64,000 bases of DNA, taken from NCBI GenBank assembly GCA_037190485.1, contig JBBCJB010000023.1, forward strand, positions 1-64,000. The letters are read 5' to 3'. The DNA is from Parapedobacter sp037190485. GTDB lineage: Bacteria; Bacteroidota; Bacteroidia; Sphingobacteriales; Sphingobacteriaceae. The translations under genes were made by a program, and so were the position numbers. The notes beneath the pieces were generated by a model. The model did not search any database and was not told the origin of the DNA. It was given only the letters and a program-made list of their open reading frames with translations. Position 1 is the first letter of the stretch; each line of letters begins with the position of its first letter. Below, piece by piece: positions 1-7,085 of this stretch.

Positions 1-2
1 TC

Positions 3-524
3 ATCCGCTACGCGCTGGAGGACTTCCCCTTCGCCCTGCTGCTGTTCATCGGGTTCAACGCGCTGCTGTGGGTGTACTACCGCGTGCGCACCGTCGAGAT
101 CATGGACAAGTTCCGCCGCTGGGGCAGCGACCGGGGCAAGAGCGAGGGCGAGATGGAGCGCCGCTGGCAGGACGGCAGCCTCAGCGCCGTGCCCAGGCTG
201 GAAAAGGCCATCGCCACCATCGCGCTGCTGGAACCCTACAGCAAGGAGAACGGCATGTGCTGGTGCACCCGGCTGGACGGCGGCGCCGACAAGGAACCCT
301 ACACGATGAAGGATTTTTTCGAGGAGCGCGGCGGCTACCACTTCCACAAGCCCCGCCCCGAGCTCATCCTGAACCGCGCGGCCATCCGCGCGGTGTACAA
401 AGCCGGGCAGGACATCATCGTGATCCTGGACAGGGGCCGCCCCGGTGAAGAGATCACCGTAAGCGTGCGCAAGCGCGCCGAGTTCTGGGCGTGGTGGAAC
501 AGCGAGCCGCCAAGGGAGGGATAG
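3..524 (+). CDS. Hypothetical membrane-anchored protein, 5' end outside window
   Basis: The frame is already open at the left edge, so the start lies upstream. The visible part begins with a hydrophobic stretch (about FPFALLLFIGFNALLWVYY) that looks like one membrane helix, followed by roughly 150 mostly polar residues. These include a basic segment and the motif IALLEPYSKENGMCWCT. I do not recognise the family. Pieces of the same gene recur at about 1938-2196 and 2249-2293, and the last 86 coding bases are repeated without a mismatch there. A GTG at 72 could start an internal product, but that would cut off the membrane helix, so I prefer a truncated longer gene. Function unknown. Confidence 0.6.
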   Translation: MRYALEDFPFALLLFIGFNALLWVYYRVRTVEIMDKFRRWGSDRGKSEGEMERRWQDGSLSAVPRLEKAIATIALLEPYSKENGMCWCTRLDGGADKEPYTMKDFFEERGGYHFHKPRPELILNRAAIRAVYKAGQDIIVILDRGRPGEEITVSVRKRAEFWAWWNSEPPREG

Positions 525-567
525 GGTATAAACGAAACATTTGGCGCGTCCGGGCATGGCCAACGGC

Positions 568-1869
568 CTACTCCGGCACGACGGCCCAGATGGTGTTGGC
601 CGCATCATCGCTCACCAGCATATAACCCTGCTTGGCGAACAAGACGCATACCGGCCGGCCATAAACCTCCCCTTTCTCCGCATCCGCGATGAACCCGGTG
701 AGGAAATCCACCGGCATGCCGCTGGGCATGCCACGATCGAACGGTACGTAGAGCACCTTGTACCCCACGAATTCCGAGCGGTTCCACGAACCGTGCTGGC
801 CCACGTAGGCACCGGGCTTGAACCCCTCCTGCCGGCTGAAGGCCAACCCCAGCGAAGCGGTGTGCGAACCCAGGGCATAATCGGGCGTGATGCTCATGGC
901 CACCGAATCCCGGTGTTTCCCCTCCCAACTCGGGTCGGGGTTCGTACCCCAATAGGCATACGGCCAACCATAGAACCCGCCGTCGCGAACGGACGTGATG
1001 TAATCGGGCACCAGCGCATCGCCCAGCTCGTCGCGCTCGTTGACCGCGGTCCACAGCGCCCCGCCGTGCGGCTCCCAGTCCATCCCCACGGGGTTGCGCA
1101 GCCCGGAAGCGAACAGCCGCTCGCCCTTGCCATCGGGGTCTACCTCCAGGATGGCGGCCCGCCGCACTTCATGCTCCATGCCGTTCTCGCCCACGTTGCT
1201 GCCCGACCCCACCGACACGTACAGCTTGGTACCTTCGGCATTGGCGATGACGTTGCGCGTCCAGTGGTTGTTGTACCCGCCCGCGGGCAGGTCAACCACC
1301 TTCTCCCCGGCGGCGACGATGCTCGATGCCCCCGGATCGTAGGGATAGCGCCAGAGCCCATCGGTGTTGGCCACGTAGAAATGGTCGCCGAGCACGAGCA
1401 TCCCGAAAGGCTGGTTGAGGCCGTCGAGGTACACGCGCCGCAGGTCGGGCTTGGCATCGCCGTCGGTATCGCGCAGCAGGATGATCTGGTGCGAGCTGAT
1501 CTCCAGGTTCTCGTTCTGCGACCTGGCCTTGCCGCTCACCAGGTCCTTGATGCGTTCCACGCCCCGCTTCACGGTGCGCGCTTCGGACACGAACACGTCG
1601 CCGTTGGGCGCCTGGTAGATCCAGCGCGGGCTGTTCATCCCATCCGCGAACTTGACGGCCCGGTAACCGGCGGCGGGCGTGGGCGTCTTCCCTTCGGGCC
1701 ACCCGATCACCTTGGCGAGCTTGGTCTTGGAAGGCGTGGCCTTGGGCGGCGGCAGGATGGCATCCGTGCCGTATTCCACCACCTGCTGCGCGTGGGCGGT
1801 CGCGAAGGCAAACCACCCGAATGCGGCTGCCACGCCCCAGGATACGATTGTCGATTTCAATGATTCCAT
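568..1869 (-). CDS. PQQ-dependent sugar/sorbosone dehydrogenase-like secreted protein
   Basis: A 433-residue protein of the soluble glucose dehydrogenase / L-sorbosone dehydrogenase beta-propeller family, which oxidises sugars in the periplasm with pyrroloquinoline quinone. An N-terminal signal peptide ends near ATAHAQQ. The body has typical repeats: AVKFADGMNSPRWIYQAPNGDVFVSE, the DTDGDAKPD calcium-like loop, FASGLRNPVGMDWEP, NERDELGD and GQHGSWNRSEFVGYKV. Length and the GLRNPVGM and HGSWNR blocks are usual for the family. It stands alone between remnants of a duplicated gene, pointing in the opposite direction. Exact substrate cannot be read from sequence; some relatives bind no PQQ, so enzymatic activity is inferred. 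Confidence 0.85.
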   Translation of the reverse strand: MESLKSTIVSWGVAAAFGWFAFATAHAQQVVEYGTDAILPPPKATPSKTKLAKVIGWPEGKTPTPAAGYRAVKFADGMNSPRWIYQAPNGDVFVSEARTVKRGVERIKDLVSGKARSQNENLEISSHQIILLRDTDGDAKPDLRRVYLDGLNQPFGMLVLGDHFYVANTDGLWRYPYDPGASSIVAAGEKVVDLPAGGYNNHWTRNVIANAEGTKLYVSVGSGSNVGENGMEHEVRRAAILEVDPDGKGERLFASGLRNPVGMDWEPHGGALWTAVNERDELGDALVPDYITSVRDGGFYGWPYAYWGTNPDPSWEGKHRDSVAMSITPDYALGSHTASLGLAFSRQEGFKPGAYVGQHGSWNRSEFVGYKVLYVPFDRGMPSGMPVDFLTGFIADAEKGEVYGRPVCVLFAKQGYMLVSDDAANTIWAVVPE

Positions 1870-1937
1870 AATACCGTTGATTGAATTCCTTGATCACTGT
1901 AGCCAACAACCGGTAGCCGGTTATGTTTTGAAAGACT

Positions 1938-2196
1938 GCAGCAACAGCTTGTCGCCGGCAATGGCCGTGGCCGGCATCGCCCTGCTGGAACCTTACGGCA
2001 AGGAAAACGGCATGTGCCGGTGCACGCGCATGGACGGCGCTACCCGCTCACGATAGGCTCCGCCTGGTGTACCGGGCCGGGCGGGATAGCTTCCTCATCC
2101 TGCATAGCGGCCGCCCCGGTGAAGAGATCACCGTAAGCGTGCGCAAGCGCGCCGAGTTCTGGGCGTGGTGGAACAGCGAGCCGCCAAGGGAGGGGT
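1938..2196 (+). pseudogene. Decayed partial copy of the gene at 3-524
   Basis: Positions 1965-2045 match 208-290 closely (product fragment IALLEPYGKENGMCRCTRMDGA). Positions 2053-2108 match about 376-434 more weakly, and 2109-2194 is identical to 435-520 over 86 bases, followed by a stop codon as in the full gene. About 80 bases of the original middle are missing and the frame is broken. It carries no start or membrane helix of its own. The perfect 3' block beside diverged upstream sequence suggests recent gene conversion or a second, younger duplication. Confidence 0.75.
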
Positions 2197-2248
2197 GACC
2201 TGCCCGGCACTCCTGCCCGCTGGCAACCAGGTGAGGATACTGCACGGT

Positions 2249-2293
2249 GCTACGCGCCCACGATGCGCTCCGCCCGGTGTCATGCCGACCGCG
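2249..2293 (+). pseudogene. Third short remnant of the same duplicated gene
   Basis: About 45 bases resemble 2039-2083 of the previous remnant (shared blocks such as the CACGAT and CTCCGCC segments and the GGTGT that follows). It has no reading frame of its own. It is best read as another broken copy in the same decaying tandem array; the match is short, so this is tentative. Confidence 0.4.
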
Positions 2294-2405
2294 AGGGAGG
2301 AATCTGTAAACAATACCGATTGACAAGCTAGCGAACCACATTATAAAACACTGGCGTACAGATGTCTCCGGTTGTCGACATGACAACCTTTGAAAATCCT
2401 GTACG

Positions 2406-3184
2406 GCATTGCCAGAGGTGTACTTCATCGGTATACTCGAATCCCGCAAGGGTTCTTTCAGGCCATTGAAGAACCGACAAGCCCTGAAAAATTCCGCATG
2501 GATACGGAAGAGGCAGCGCACTACATCCGCCGCGTGGAACTGACCGACCGCAACACGGGTGAAGTATTTCATTATGGCAAAATTTGTTTCTCAGCGGCAT
2601 AATGGAGCATTCATGCAGGTTGGTTTCAATGGCAGCATGAATGGTTTACAAAAAGTTGAAGTATATATTCTTAGAATTACCGAACTTTGTGAAAACCGCG
2701 CAAGAGATCGAAACGGATCTGGATCGTTGGTTCTGGCTATTCAAGCACTTGAGCGAGGCCGACCAGATGCCAAGGTTCATGAACAGACGTGTGTTCAAAC
2801 GGATTTTTCAAATCGCGGAATTGGCGAAACTGAGCGAAGCGACCTCTTGAACGCCGCTGGAAGCAAACAGGTGGTGAAAACTTAAGTGAGGAGGAACTGA
2901 TGGCATACAACGCAAGCATACAAGCCGAATGGGACTGGCAGAACGCCGTGGAACTGGCCGAAGAGCGGGCTGCGGAGAAGGCCGCAGCCATAGCTGATGA
3001 AAAAGCTCGCAAGGAAGAGCGCGCTAAAGCCAAGGCACGAGAGCAAGAACTGTTGAGGGAAGCCGAGGCGGAGAAGCGTGAGTTGCTGGTTCAATCCGCC
3101 AAGACGCTAAAAAAATCCGGTGTAGCCAACTCCGTCATCGCCGAAAGCCTCGGTTTGCCGATTGGAGTGGTCGAGAAGCTCTAA
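2406..3184 (+). pseudogene. Frameshifted Rpn-type PD-(D/E)XK nuclease/transposase gene
   Basis: Pieces of one Rpn (recombination-promoting nuclease, PDDEXK_2) protein lie in three frames. LPEVYFIGILE (frame 3, from 2409) is the family's conserved central strand. FRMDTEEAAHYIRRVELTD and TGEVFHYGK follow in frame 2 (to about 2580). FLELPNFVKTAQEIETDLDRW and FKRIFQIAELAKLS are in frame 1 (2665-2850). NLSEEELMAYNASIQAEWDW and the Lys/Glu-rich tail are in frame 2 (2879-3184). Extra sequence of roughly 40-60 bases sits near 2582-2645. The N-terminal catalytic half is missing. At least three frame changes make a functional nuclease impossible, although the tail may still be translated (see 2900-3184). 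Confidence 0.75.
2900..3184 (+). CDS. C-terminal tail of Rpn-type protein, possibly translated alone
   Basis: A 94-residue open frame starting MAYNASIQAEWDWQNAVELAEERAA. It is the charged helical tail of an Rpn/PDDEXK_2 protein, ending in an HTH-like segment (KKSGVANSVIAESLGLPIGVVEKL). A purine-rich GAGGAGG sits just before the ATG, so independent translation is possible, but those same bases encode the upstream residues LSEEEL of the ancestral protein. No catalytic residues are present. It is most simply the surviving end of the pseudogene; a role as a small DNA- or partner-binding protein is speculation. Confidence 0.4.
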   Translation: MAYNASIQAEWDWQNAVELAEERAAEKAAAIADEKARKEERAKAKAREQELLREAEAEKRELLVQSAKTLKKSGVANSVIAESLGLPIGVVEKL

Positions 3185-3238
3185 CGCTTCCGTTAACTTT
3201 CATCAACAACCGAATAATCAACGAAAGGAGCGATTACC

Positions 3239-3424
3239 ATGGGAATAATGGAAACCATTGATGCACTGATCCGGGAGGAGACAGAGGAAAAGAAGAGCTA
3301 CAAAGTAGTGCGTAATCTCATCCTTGACTTCGGTTTCTCTGATGAACAAGCGGCAAAAGCGGCGTCAGTAAGTATTGCTTTTGTTGAAAAAGTTCGTGCC
3401 GGGCTTGCTAAGAAACGCAAGTGA
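3239..3424 (+). CDS. Small Rpn-tail-like protein (61 aa)
   Basis: MGIMETIDALIREETEEKKSYKVVRN followed by LILDFGFSDEQAAKAASVSIAFVEKVRAGLAKKRK. The second half resembles the HTH-like end of Rpn-family proteins (compare GVANSVIAESLGLPIGVVEKL in the preceding frame). An AAAGGAG ribosome site lies about 7 bases before the ATG and a strong terminator follows, so it has the layout of a real small gene. It could be a free-standing tail module or the remnant of a second Rpn copy. Function unknown. Confidence 0.5.
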   Translation: MGIMETIDALIREETEEKKSYKVVRNLILDFGFSDEQAAKAASVSIAFVEKVRAGLAKKRK

Positions 3425-3456
3425 TTGACGTCTTTGCCTAAGCTTATCTTATAAAA

Positions 3457-3488
3457 ACACATCCCGCTTCCGCGGGGATGTGTTCTCA
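3457..3488 (+). terminator. Rho-independent terminator
   Basis: ACACATCCC (3457-3465) pairs with GGGATGTGT (3475-3483) around a GC-rich tetraloop region, followed by a T-rich run to about 3500. It ends the Rpn-tail gene at 3239-3424 and insulates it from the repeat array. Confidence 0.75.
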
Positions 3489-3511
3489 ATTATTTGTTTT
3501 TTGAAACGGGC

Positions 3512-3958
3512 CGGACGGTGCACCCGATGAAGCGGACGGTGTTACGGGCGGGCCGCACGGTGCACCCGATGAGCCGTACGGTGTTACAGACGGGCCGGAC
3601 GGTGTTGCGGACGAGCCTCACGGTGCACCCGATGAAGCGGACGGTGTTGCGGACGAGCCTCACGGTGCACCCGATGAAGCGGACGGTGTTACGGACGGGC
3701 CGCACGGTGCACCCGATGAAGCTGACGGTGTTACGGACGGGCCGCACGGTACACCCGATGGACGGGACGGTGTTGCGGGTGAGCCGCACGATGCACCCGA
3801 TGAGCCGTACGGTGTTACAGACGGGCCGGACGGTGCACCGGATGGAGGGGATGGTGTTACGGGTGAGCCGTACGGTGCACCCGATGAACCGGACGGTACA
3901 CCGGATGGGCCGCACGGTGCACCGGATGATACGGTACACCGGATGATACGGTGCACCA
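3512..3958. repeat. Minisatellite: about 20 tandem 21-bp units in two alternating types
   Basis: Twenty consecutive units of exactly 21 bp run from 3512 to 3931, then degenerate units to about 3958. Type A carries CGGTGCACCCGATGA, type B CGGTGTTACGGACG; they mostly alternate (A B A B B A B A B A B A B A B A B A A A), giving an apparent 42-bp period. No unit has an indel, so several frames stay open. Forward frame 2 reads RTVHPMK/RTVLRTG heptads from a TTG at 3494; frame 1 reads a collagen-like DGAPDEA/DGVTDGP series directly after a stop (TGA at 3502) with no start codon. The reverse strand is open from an ATG at 3966 to 3490 with a Cys in most 14-residue periods. I do not call a gene, because no frame has a convincing start plus ribosome site. 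Confidence 0.9.
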
Positions 3959-4121
3959 AAAGGCATATTCCCAGCTTCAAAACAACACCCCTACACCTGT
4001 CACCGGTACCTACACCCATCCATTTCCTACCTGTCAACCGACAACTGTCCACGCAATCGCCGCCCTACTTTTGTCGCCGTTGGCCGGGCATGGTGCCTGG
4101 CCTCCCAAAAACAAAAGCAAT

Positions 4122-4526
4122 ATGAAAAAGCGATTCTTGAAGTTTCCGTTCACCGCCGCCGGGGTAGCCCAATGGCAGCAGTGGCTGGCCGGCCTGTCGC
4201 CGGTGCAGCGCGAGGAAGAGGCCCAACGCGTGGCGCAGCTCGGCCTGCAAGCGTTCCTGCCGTACCGGTTCATGCTCAACGCCAGTCAGGTGGCCTACCT
4301 GGACAGCCTCCCCCCTGCCCTGTGCATGCTCTGGGCCGCGCAGATCGCCTACGCCATCCGCGAGGAGATCGCCATCACGCTCGTGAAGCCCGAAACCCAG
4401 GGCCATGCGCAGGTGCGGGGCGTGAAATTCATCGAGGCCAACAGCCAGACCGGCGGCATGCCCATGCTGGCCGCCGCGACGGAAGGCAACGGCGGGGATT
4501 ATTTGCGGTTCACGATTACGTATTGA
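4122..4526 (+). CDS. Hypothetical protein, first gene of small-protein cassette
   Basis: A 134-residue protein, MKKRFLKFPFTAAGVAQWQQW to GGDYLRFTITY. It is not clearly secreted. The central part is Ala/Leu-rich, and a conserved-looking C-terminal block is VKFIEANSQTGGMPMLAAATEGNGGDY. The ATG at 4122 is chosen over longer in-frame extensions because it starts MKKR, and the sequence upstream runs into the repeat array. It is followed closely by three more genes on the same strand (4563, 4741, 4980), suggesting one transcript. I do not recognise the family; the neighbours (small hydrophobic protein, FN3 protein) hint at a phage-derived or surface-related cassette, which is inference only. Confidence 0.65.
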   Translation: MKKRFLKFPFTAAGVAQWQQWLAGLSPVQREEEAQRVAQLGLQAFLPYRFMLNASQVAYLDSLPPALCMLWAAQIAYAIREEIAITLVKPETQGHAQVRGVKFIEANSQTGGMPMLAAATEGNGGDYLRFTITY

Positions 4527-4562
4527 TTCACGCATTGGCGGAAATCCCAAAAACAGAATCCC

Positions 4563-4754
4563 ATGAAAAGGAAATCCATCTACAACGAAATCAAGGAAGC
4601 GCTGGCACTGGCGGCCAACGCGGTCATCGCCGCCCCGATCAAGCTGCCGCCCAAGGTAGTGCTGGTGGCCAAGTACGTGGCCTTGGCCATCGGCGTGCTC
4701 GACGCCGTGGAAGGCGCGGCCAAGGAAAAAGGAGGCCAGGATGAAAATGAATAG
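4563..4754 (+). CDS. Small hypothetical protein (63 aa)
   Basis: MKRKSIYNEIKEALALAANAV followed by a moderately hydrophobic helix (VVLVAKYVALAIGVLDAVEGAA) and an acidic tail. It may be an amphipathic or membrane-associated helix. The 3' end overlaps the next gene by 14 bases, implying translational coupling. Family unknown. The spacing fits an operon with 4122-4526. Confidence 0.6.
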   Translation: MKRKSIYNEIKEALALAANAVIAAPIKLPPKVVLVAKYVALAIGVLDAVEGAAKEKGGQDENE

Positions 4755-4914
4755 CGCCCATTTGGGCCTGGCCACCGGCGGCGGCACGTTGCTGAGCGTG
4801 GTCGGCCAACTGGGCCTGCACGACGCGCTGCGCACCGCCGTACTGGCCGCCATCGGCGCGGCGGTCAGCTTCCTGGTGTCGTTGGCGCTGCAACGGTTGT
4901 TGCGCCGAAAGTGA
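4741..4914 (+). CDS. Small holin-like membrane protein (57 aa)
   Basis: Read directly: MKMNSAHLGLATGGGTLLSVV, then GQLGLHDALRTAVLAAIGAAVSFLVSLALQ, ending LLRRK. It has one or two hydrophobic helices joined by a short polar turn and a basic C-terminal tail, an architecture like small phage holins or holin-like proteins. It starts inside the end of the preceding gene (ATG at 4741, or 4747), so translation is probably coupled. Holin activity is a guess from size and topology; no lysis enzyme is adjacent. Confidence 0.55.
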   Translation: MKMNSAHLGLATGGGTLLSVVGQLGLHDALRTAVLAAIGAAVSFLVSLALQRLLRRK

Positions 4915-4979
4915 AACCCACAGTAGAGACGCATTGCCATGCGTCTCAATAAAACACAAATCATTAAAAATCACAGAAA

Positions 4980-5612
4980 ATGAAACCCTTAAGAGTAAAG
5001 ACCTACTACGGCGACCTGAAGGAGCACGAACTGGTGACGCAGGCGGGCAAGGCCCTGCAGTTCATGACGGGCAACGCGCATTACGCCACGCCCCAGCCAA
5101 GCCTCACGGTGTTCGAGGCGACCTATGCCGACTACAAGGCCAAGCTGGAGAAGGCCAACAACGGCGGCAGCCGCCTGGACTTCCGCCAGAAGAAGGAGGC
5201 GCGCATCGTGCTGCTCGACCGCATGCGCGAGCTGGCCACCCACGTGAACCTGGTGGCCAAGGGCCTCGGCTCGATGCTCGAAAGCTCCGGCTTCCGGATG
5301 GCCGACCTGGACCGCACCGTGGGCATCCCCGGCATCCCGCAGCGCGGACGGCTCCTGGACGGCGACAACAGCGGCACCTTCAGGTGGGCCGTGGATGCCG
5401 TGCCCGACGCTTGGGAATACGAGTACTGCCTGGGCACGCGGGCCACTGACGAGTCGCCCATCGTCTGGGACGAACCCCGGAAGTCCACGCTGTCGTACGG
5501 CACGCTGCTCACCGGCCTCACGCCCGGGGTGACCTACTACATGCGCGTGCGCAGCCACAACCACCGGGGCGACAGCGACTGGTGCGACCCGTTCTCGCGC
5601 ATGGCGCGGTAG
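4980..5612 (+). CDS. Fibronectin type III domain protein
   Basis: A 210-residue protein. Residues 1 to about 115 are a helical N-terminal region (MKPLRVKTYYGDLKEHELVTQAGKALQFMTGNAHYATPQPSL) of a type recurrent in Bacteroidota FN3 proteins. Residues about 120-210 form one FN3 domain, with the characteristic TGLTPGVTYYMRVRSHNHRGDSDWCDP strand. No signal peptide is visible. It is the last gene of the 4122-5612 cassette and is followed by a strong terminator. A binding or structural role is likely, but partner and location are unknown. Confidence 0.75.
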   Translation: MKPLRVKTYYGDLKEHELVTQAGKALQFMTGNAHYATPQPSLTVFEATYADYKAKLEKANNGGSRLDFRQKKEARIVLLDRMRELATHVNLVAKGLGSMLESSGFRMADLDRTVGIPGIPQRGRLLDGDNSGTFRWAVDAVPDAWEYEYCLGTRATDESPIVWDEPRKSTLSYGTLLTGLTPGVTYYMRVRSHNHRGDSDWCDPFSRMAR

Positions 5613-5641
5613 CCACCGGCCCCGACCCGCGAGCCAAGTTT

Positions 5642-5676
5642 GCCCGTGTTCCCGGAAAGGGGGCACGGGCTTTGTT
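5642..5676 (+). terminator. Rho-independent terminator of the FN3 cassette
   Basis: GCCCGTG (5642-5648) pairs with CACGGGC (5664-5670), extended by TTCCC/GGGGG pairing around a GGAAA loop, then TTTGTTAT. The same TTTG at 5671-5674 also forms the -33 box of the next promoter. Confidence 0.75.
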
Positions 5677-5701
5677 ATACCGGAAATAATCCGTACCTTT
5701 G
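5671..5701 (+). promoter_or_regulatory. Bacteroidota primary-sigma promoter for cold-shock gene
   Basis: TTTG at 5671-5674, 19-base spacer, TACCTTTG at 5694-5701: an exact match to the TTTG/TAnnTTTG consensus. Transcription would start near 5708, leaving a leader of about 137 bases with two small hairpins (CCGGC/GCCGG near 5750 and CGCCC/GGGCG near 5812), in keeping with the long structured leaders of cold-shock messages. Confidence 0.75.
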
Positions 5702-5844
5702 CACCATCCTCTCAAACGAGCATATAACACATCTTTTACCATTCCCGGCGGGATCCGTGCCGGCAATGGACAAAACAGGAAACGGAACGAATTTTTGTTC
5801 AGTCGCCCCCAACGGGCGGCCTATCGAGCACTCAATTGATTTAC

Positions 5845-6297
5845 ATGGCAGAAACATTCAGCAAAAAAGAACGCAACAAAAAGAAACTACAGAAACGACG
5901 CGACAAGGAACAGCGCCGCGACGAAAAGCGCTTTGAGCCATCCGGCAAAAGCAAAAGCCTGGAGGACATGTTCGCTTACGTGGACGAGAACGGCAACCTA
6001 TCCAGCACCCCGCCCGACAAGCAGCAGATGAAGGCCATCGCGCTGGAAGACATCGCCATCAGCACGTCCAGACAGGAACCCGAAGACCCCAATGCGCTCC
6101 CCACGGGCACGGTGAGCTATTTCGACGCCGCCAAGGGCTATGGGTTCATCGCAAAGGCCAACAGCCAGGAACGCGTGTTCGTGCACGTCAGCCAACTGGC
6201 CGACCCATCCATCGAATTGGCGACCGGCGACAAGGTCGAATACCAAGCCGTGAAAGGCCCCCGGGGGATGCAGGCCGAGCATGTGCGCAAGATCTGA
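5845..6297 (+). CDS. Cold-shock domain protein with charged N-terminal extension
   Basis: A 150-residue protein. Residues 1-80 are a very basic and acidic, probably disordered extension (KKERNKKKLQKRRDKEQRRDEKR). The C-terminal part, about 85-150, is a cold-shock domain (TGTVSYFDAAKGYGFIAK, RVFVHVSQLAD) with RNP1 (KGYGFI) and RNP2 (VFVHVS) nucleic-acid-binding motifs. It is likely a single-stranded RNA/DNA chaperone. The start MAETFSKKE at 5845 is chosen over an upstream TTG. It is transcribed alone from a consensus promoter with a long leader. Confidence 0.9.
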   Translation: MAETFSKKERNKKKLQKRRDKEQRRDEKRFEPSGKSKSLEDMFAYVDENGNLSSTPPDKQQMKAIALEDIAISTSRQEPEDPNALPTGTVSYFDAAKGYGFIAKANSQERVFVHVSQLADPSIELATGDKVEYQAVKGPRGMQAEHVRKI

Positions 6298-6299
6298 CC

Positions 6300-7085
6300 T
6301 TACAGCAACATCGCCTTCACGATGGCCTGCGCATGCTCGCCCCAGTTCTTCAGGCTGCTTTCCAACTGCCCGCGCAACTCCCGGTAGTTGACCGCCTTCC
6401 CTTTCTTCGGCGCTTCCAGCTCCTTGGCCGATACCGGGCGGTCATCCACCTTGGTGGCGAAATACGTGGTGTTTTCGTGGGGAAGCGCCACCCCCAGGAT
6501 CATGCCGGGCAGGCCGGTGAACGATTCCGGGCCGCCCGATACCGGAATCCGGTCCGTATAGAACGCCACGACATAGATCGAATCCAGCACGACCGCATTG
6601 GCCCGTCGGCAGGCGTATCCCGCGATGTCGCGCGTCTCGTTGGTGATGCGCCACTGGATGCGCCGCGTGCTATCGGCCACCAGGTAGGTTTCTTCATAGA
6701 TGCTTTTCTGGCTCACGCTTTGGCCGGCAAGCAGATCGGTGGCGATGGTATTGCCGATGTCTATGGTGGGATCGTTGCCGAAAAAGCCACCGGATGACGC
6801 ACCGGCCGCCGCTTGGGGCCAGTACCGGGTCTTGTCGCCGGCAAAGGCCAGGTGGTACGTGAACGACTTGAACTGCGGGTTCGATTTCCTGTACTGATCG
6901 AAGATCTGCTCCATGAAGGCGTCATTGCCTACCCGCCCCTTGATCTTGGCATACATGTTTACCCGCTTCTCGAACGCGATCACGCCGCTTTCCACGAAAC
7001 GCGCGTACTGGGCCACCGCGCCCTGGCAGGCAAAAAGCAAGACCAGGAGACCGGCCCATACCCAATGGCATTTCATCGCTGTCAT
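6300..7085 (-). CDS. GLPGLI family protein
   Basis: A 261-residue exported protein with a signal peptide (WAGLLVLLFACQGAVAQ). The family signature appears as FTGLPGMILGVALPHENTTYFATKV; TRDIAGYACRRANA and VVAFYTDRIPVSGGPESF are also typical. GLPGLI proteins are a Bacteroidota family of unknown function that is regularly encoded next to barrel proteins like its upstream neighbour. The ATG at 7085 overlaps the receptor's stop codon (ATGA), so the two are translationally coupled; MKCHW at 7076 is an alternative start. Probably periplasmic or outer-membrane associated, acting with the receptor. Confidence 0.88.
   Translation of the reverse strand: MTAMKCHWVWAGLLVLLFACQGAVAQYARFVESGVIAFEKRVNMYAKIKGRVGNDAFMEQIFDQYRKSNPQFKSFTYHLAFAGDKTRYWPQAAAGASSGGFFGNDPTIDIGNTIATDLLAGQSVSQKSIYEETYLVADSTRRIQWRITNETRDIAGYACRRANAVVLDSIYVVAFYTDRIPVSGGPESFTGLPGMILGVALPHENTTYFATKVDDRPVSAKELEAPKKGKAVNYRELRGQLESSLKNWGEHAQAIVKAMLL

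Noticed and set aside
541..1863. Long open frame on the plus strand opposite the sugar dehydrogenase
   Set aside because: It mirrors the codon pattern of the well-conserved minus-strand gene and shows no motif of its own; the same applies to other long antisense frames, such as those opposite the flotillin, guaA, sucA and dipeptidase genes.
3512..3931. Repeat array as a CRISPR
   Set aside because: Units are contiguous 21-bp tandem copies without unique spacers, and there are no cas genes nearby.
3490..3966. Reverse-strand frame with ATG covering the whole 21-bp repeat array
   Set aside because: Repeat units of 21 bp keep most frames open automatically; no convincing ribosome site, promoter or recognisable fold supports it over the other open frames.
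4563..4914. Toxin-antitoxin pair
   Set aside because: The two overlapping small genes have the right size, but both look hydrophobic and match no toxin or antitoxin motif; a membrane or holin-like pair is the more cautious reading.
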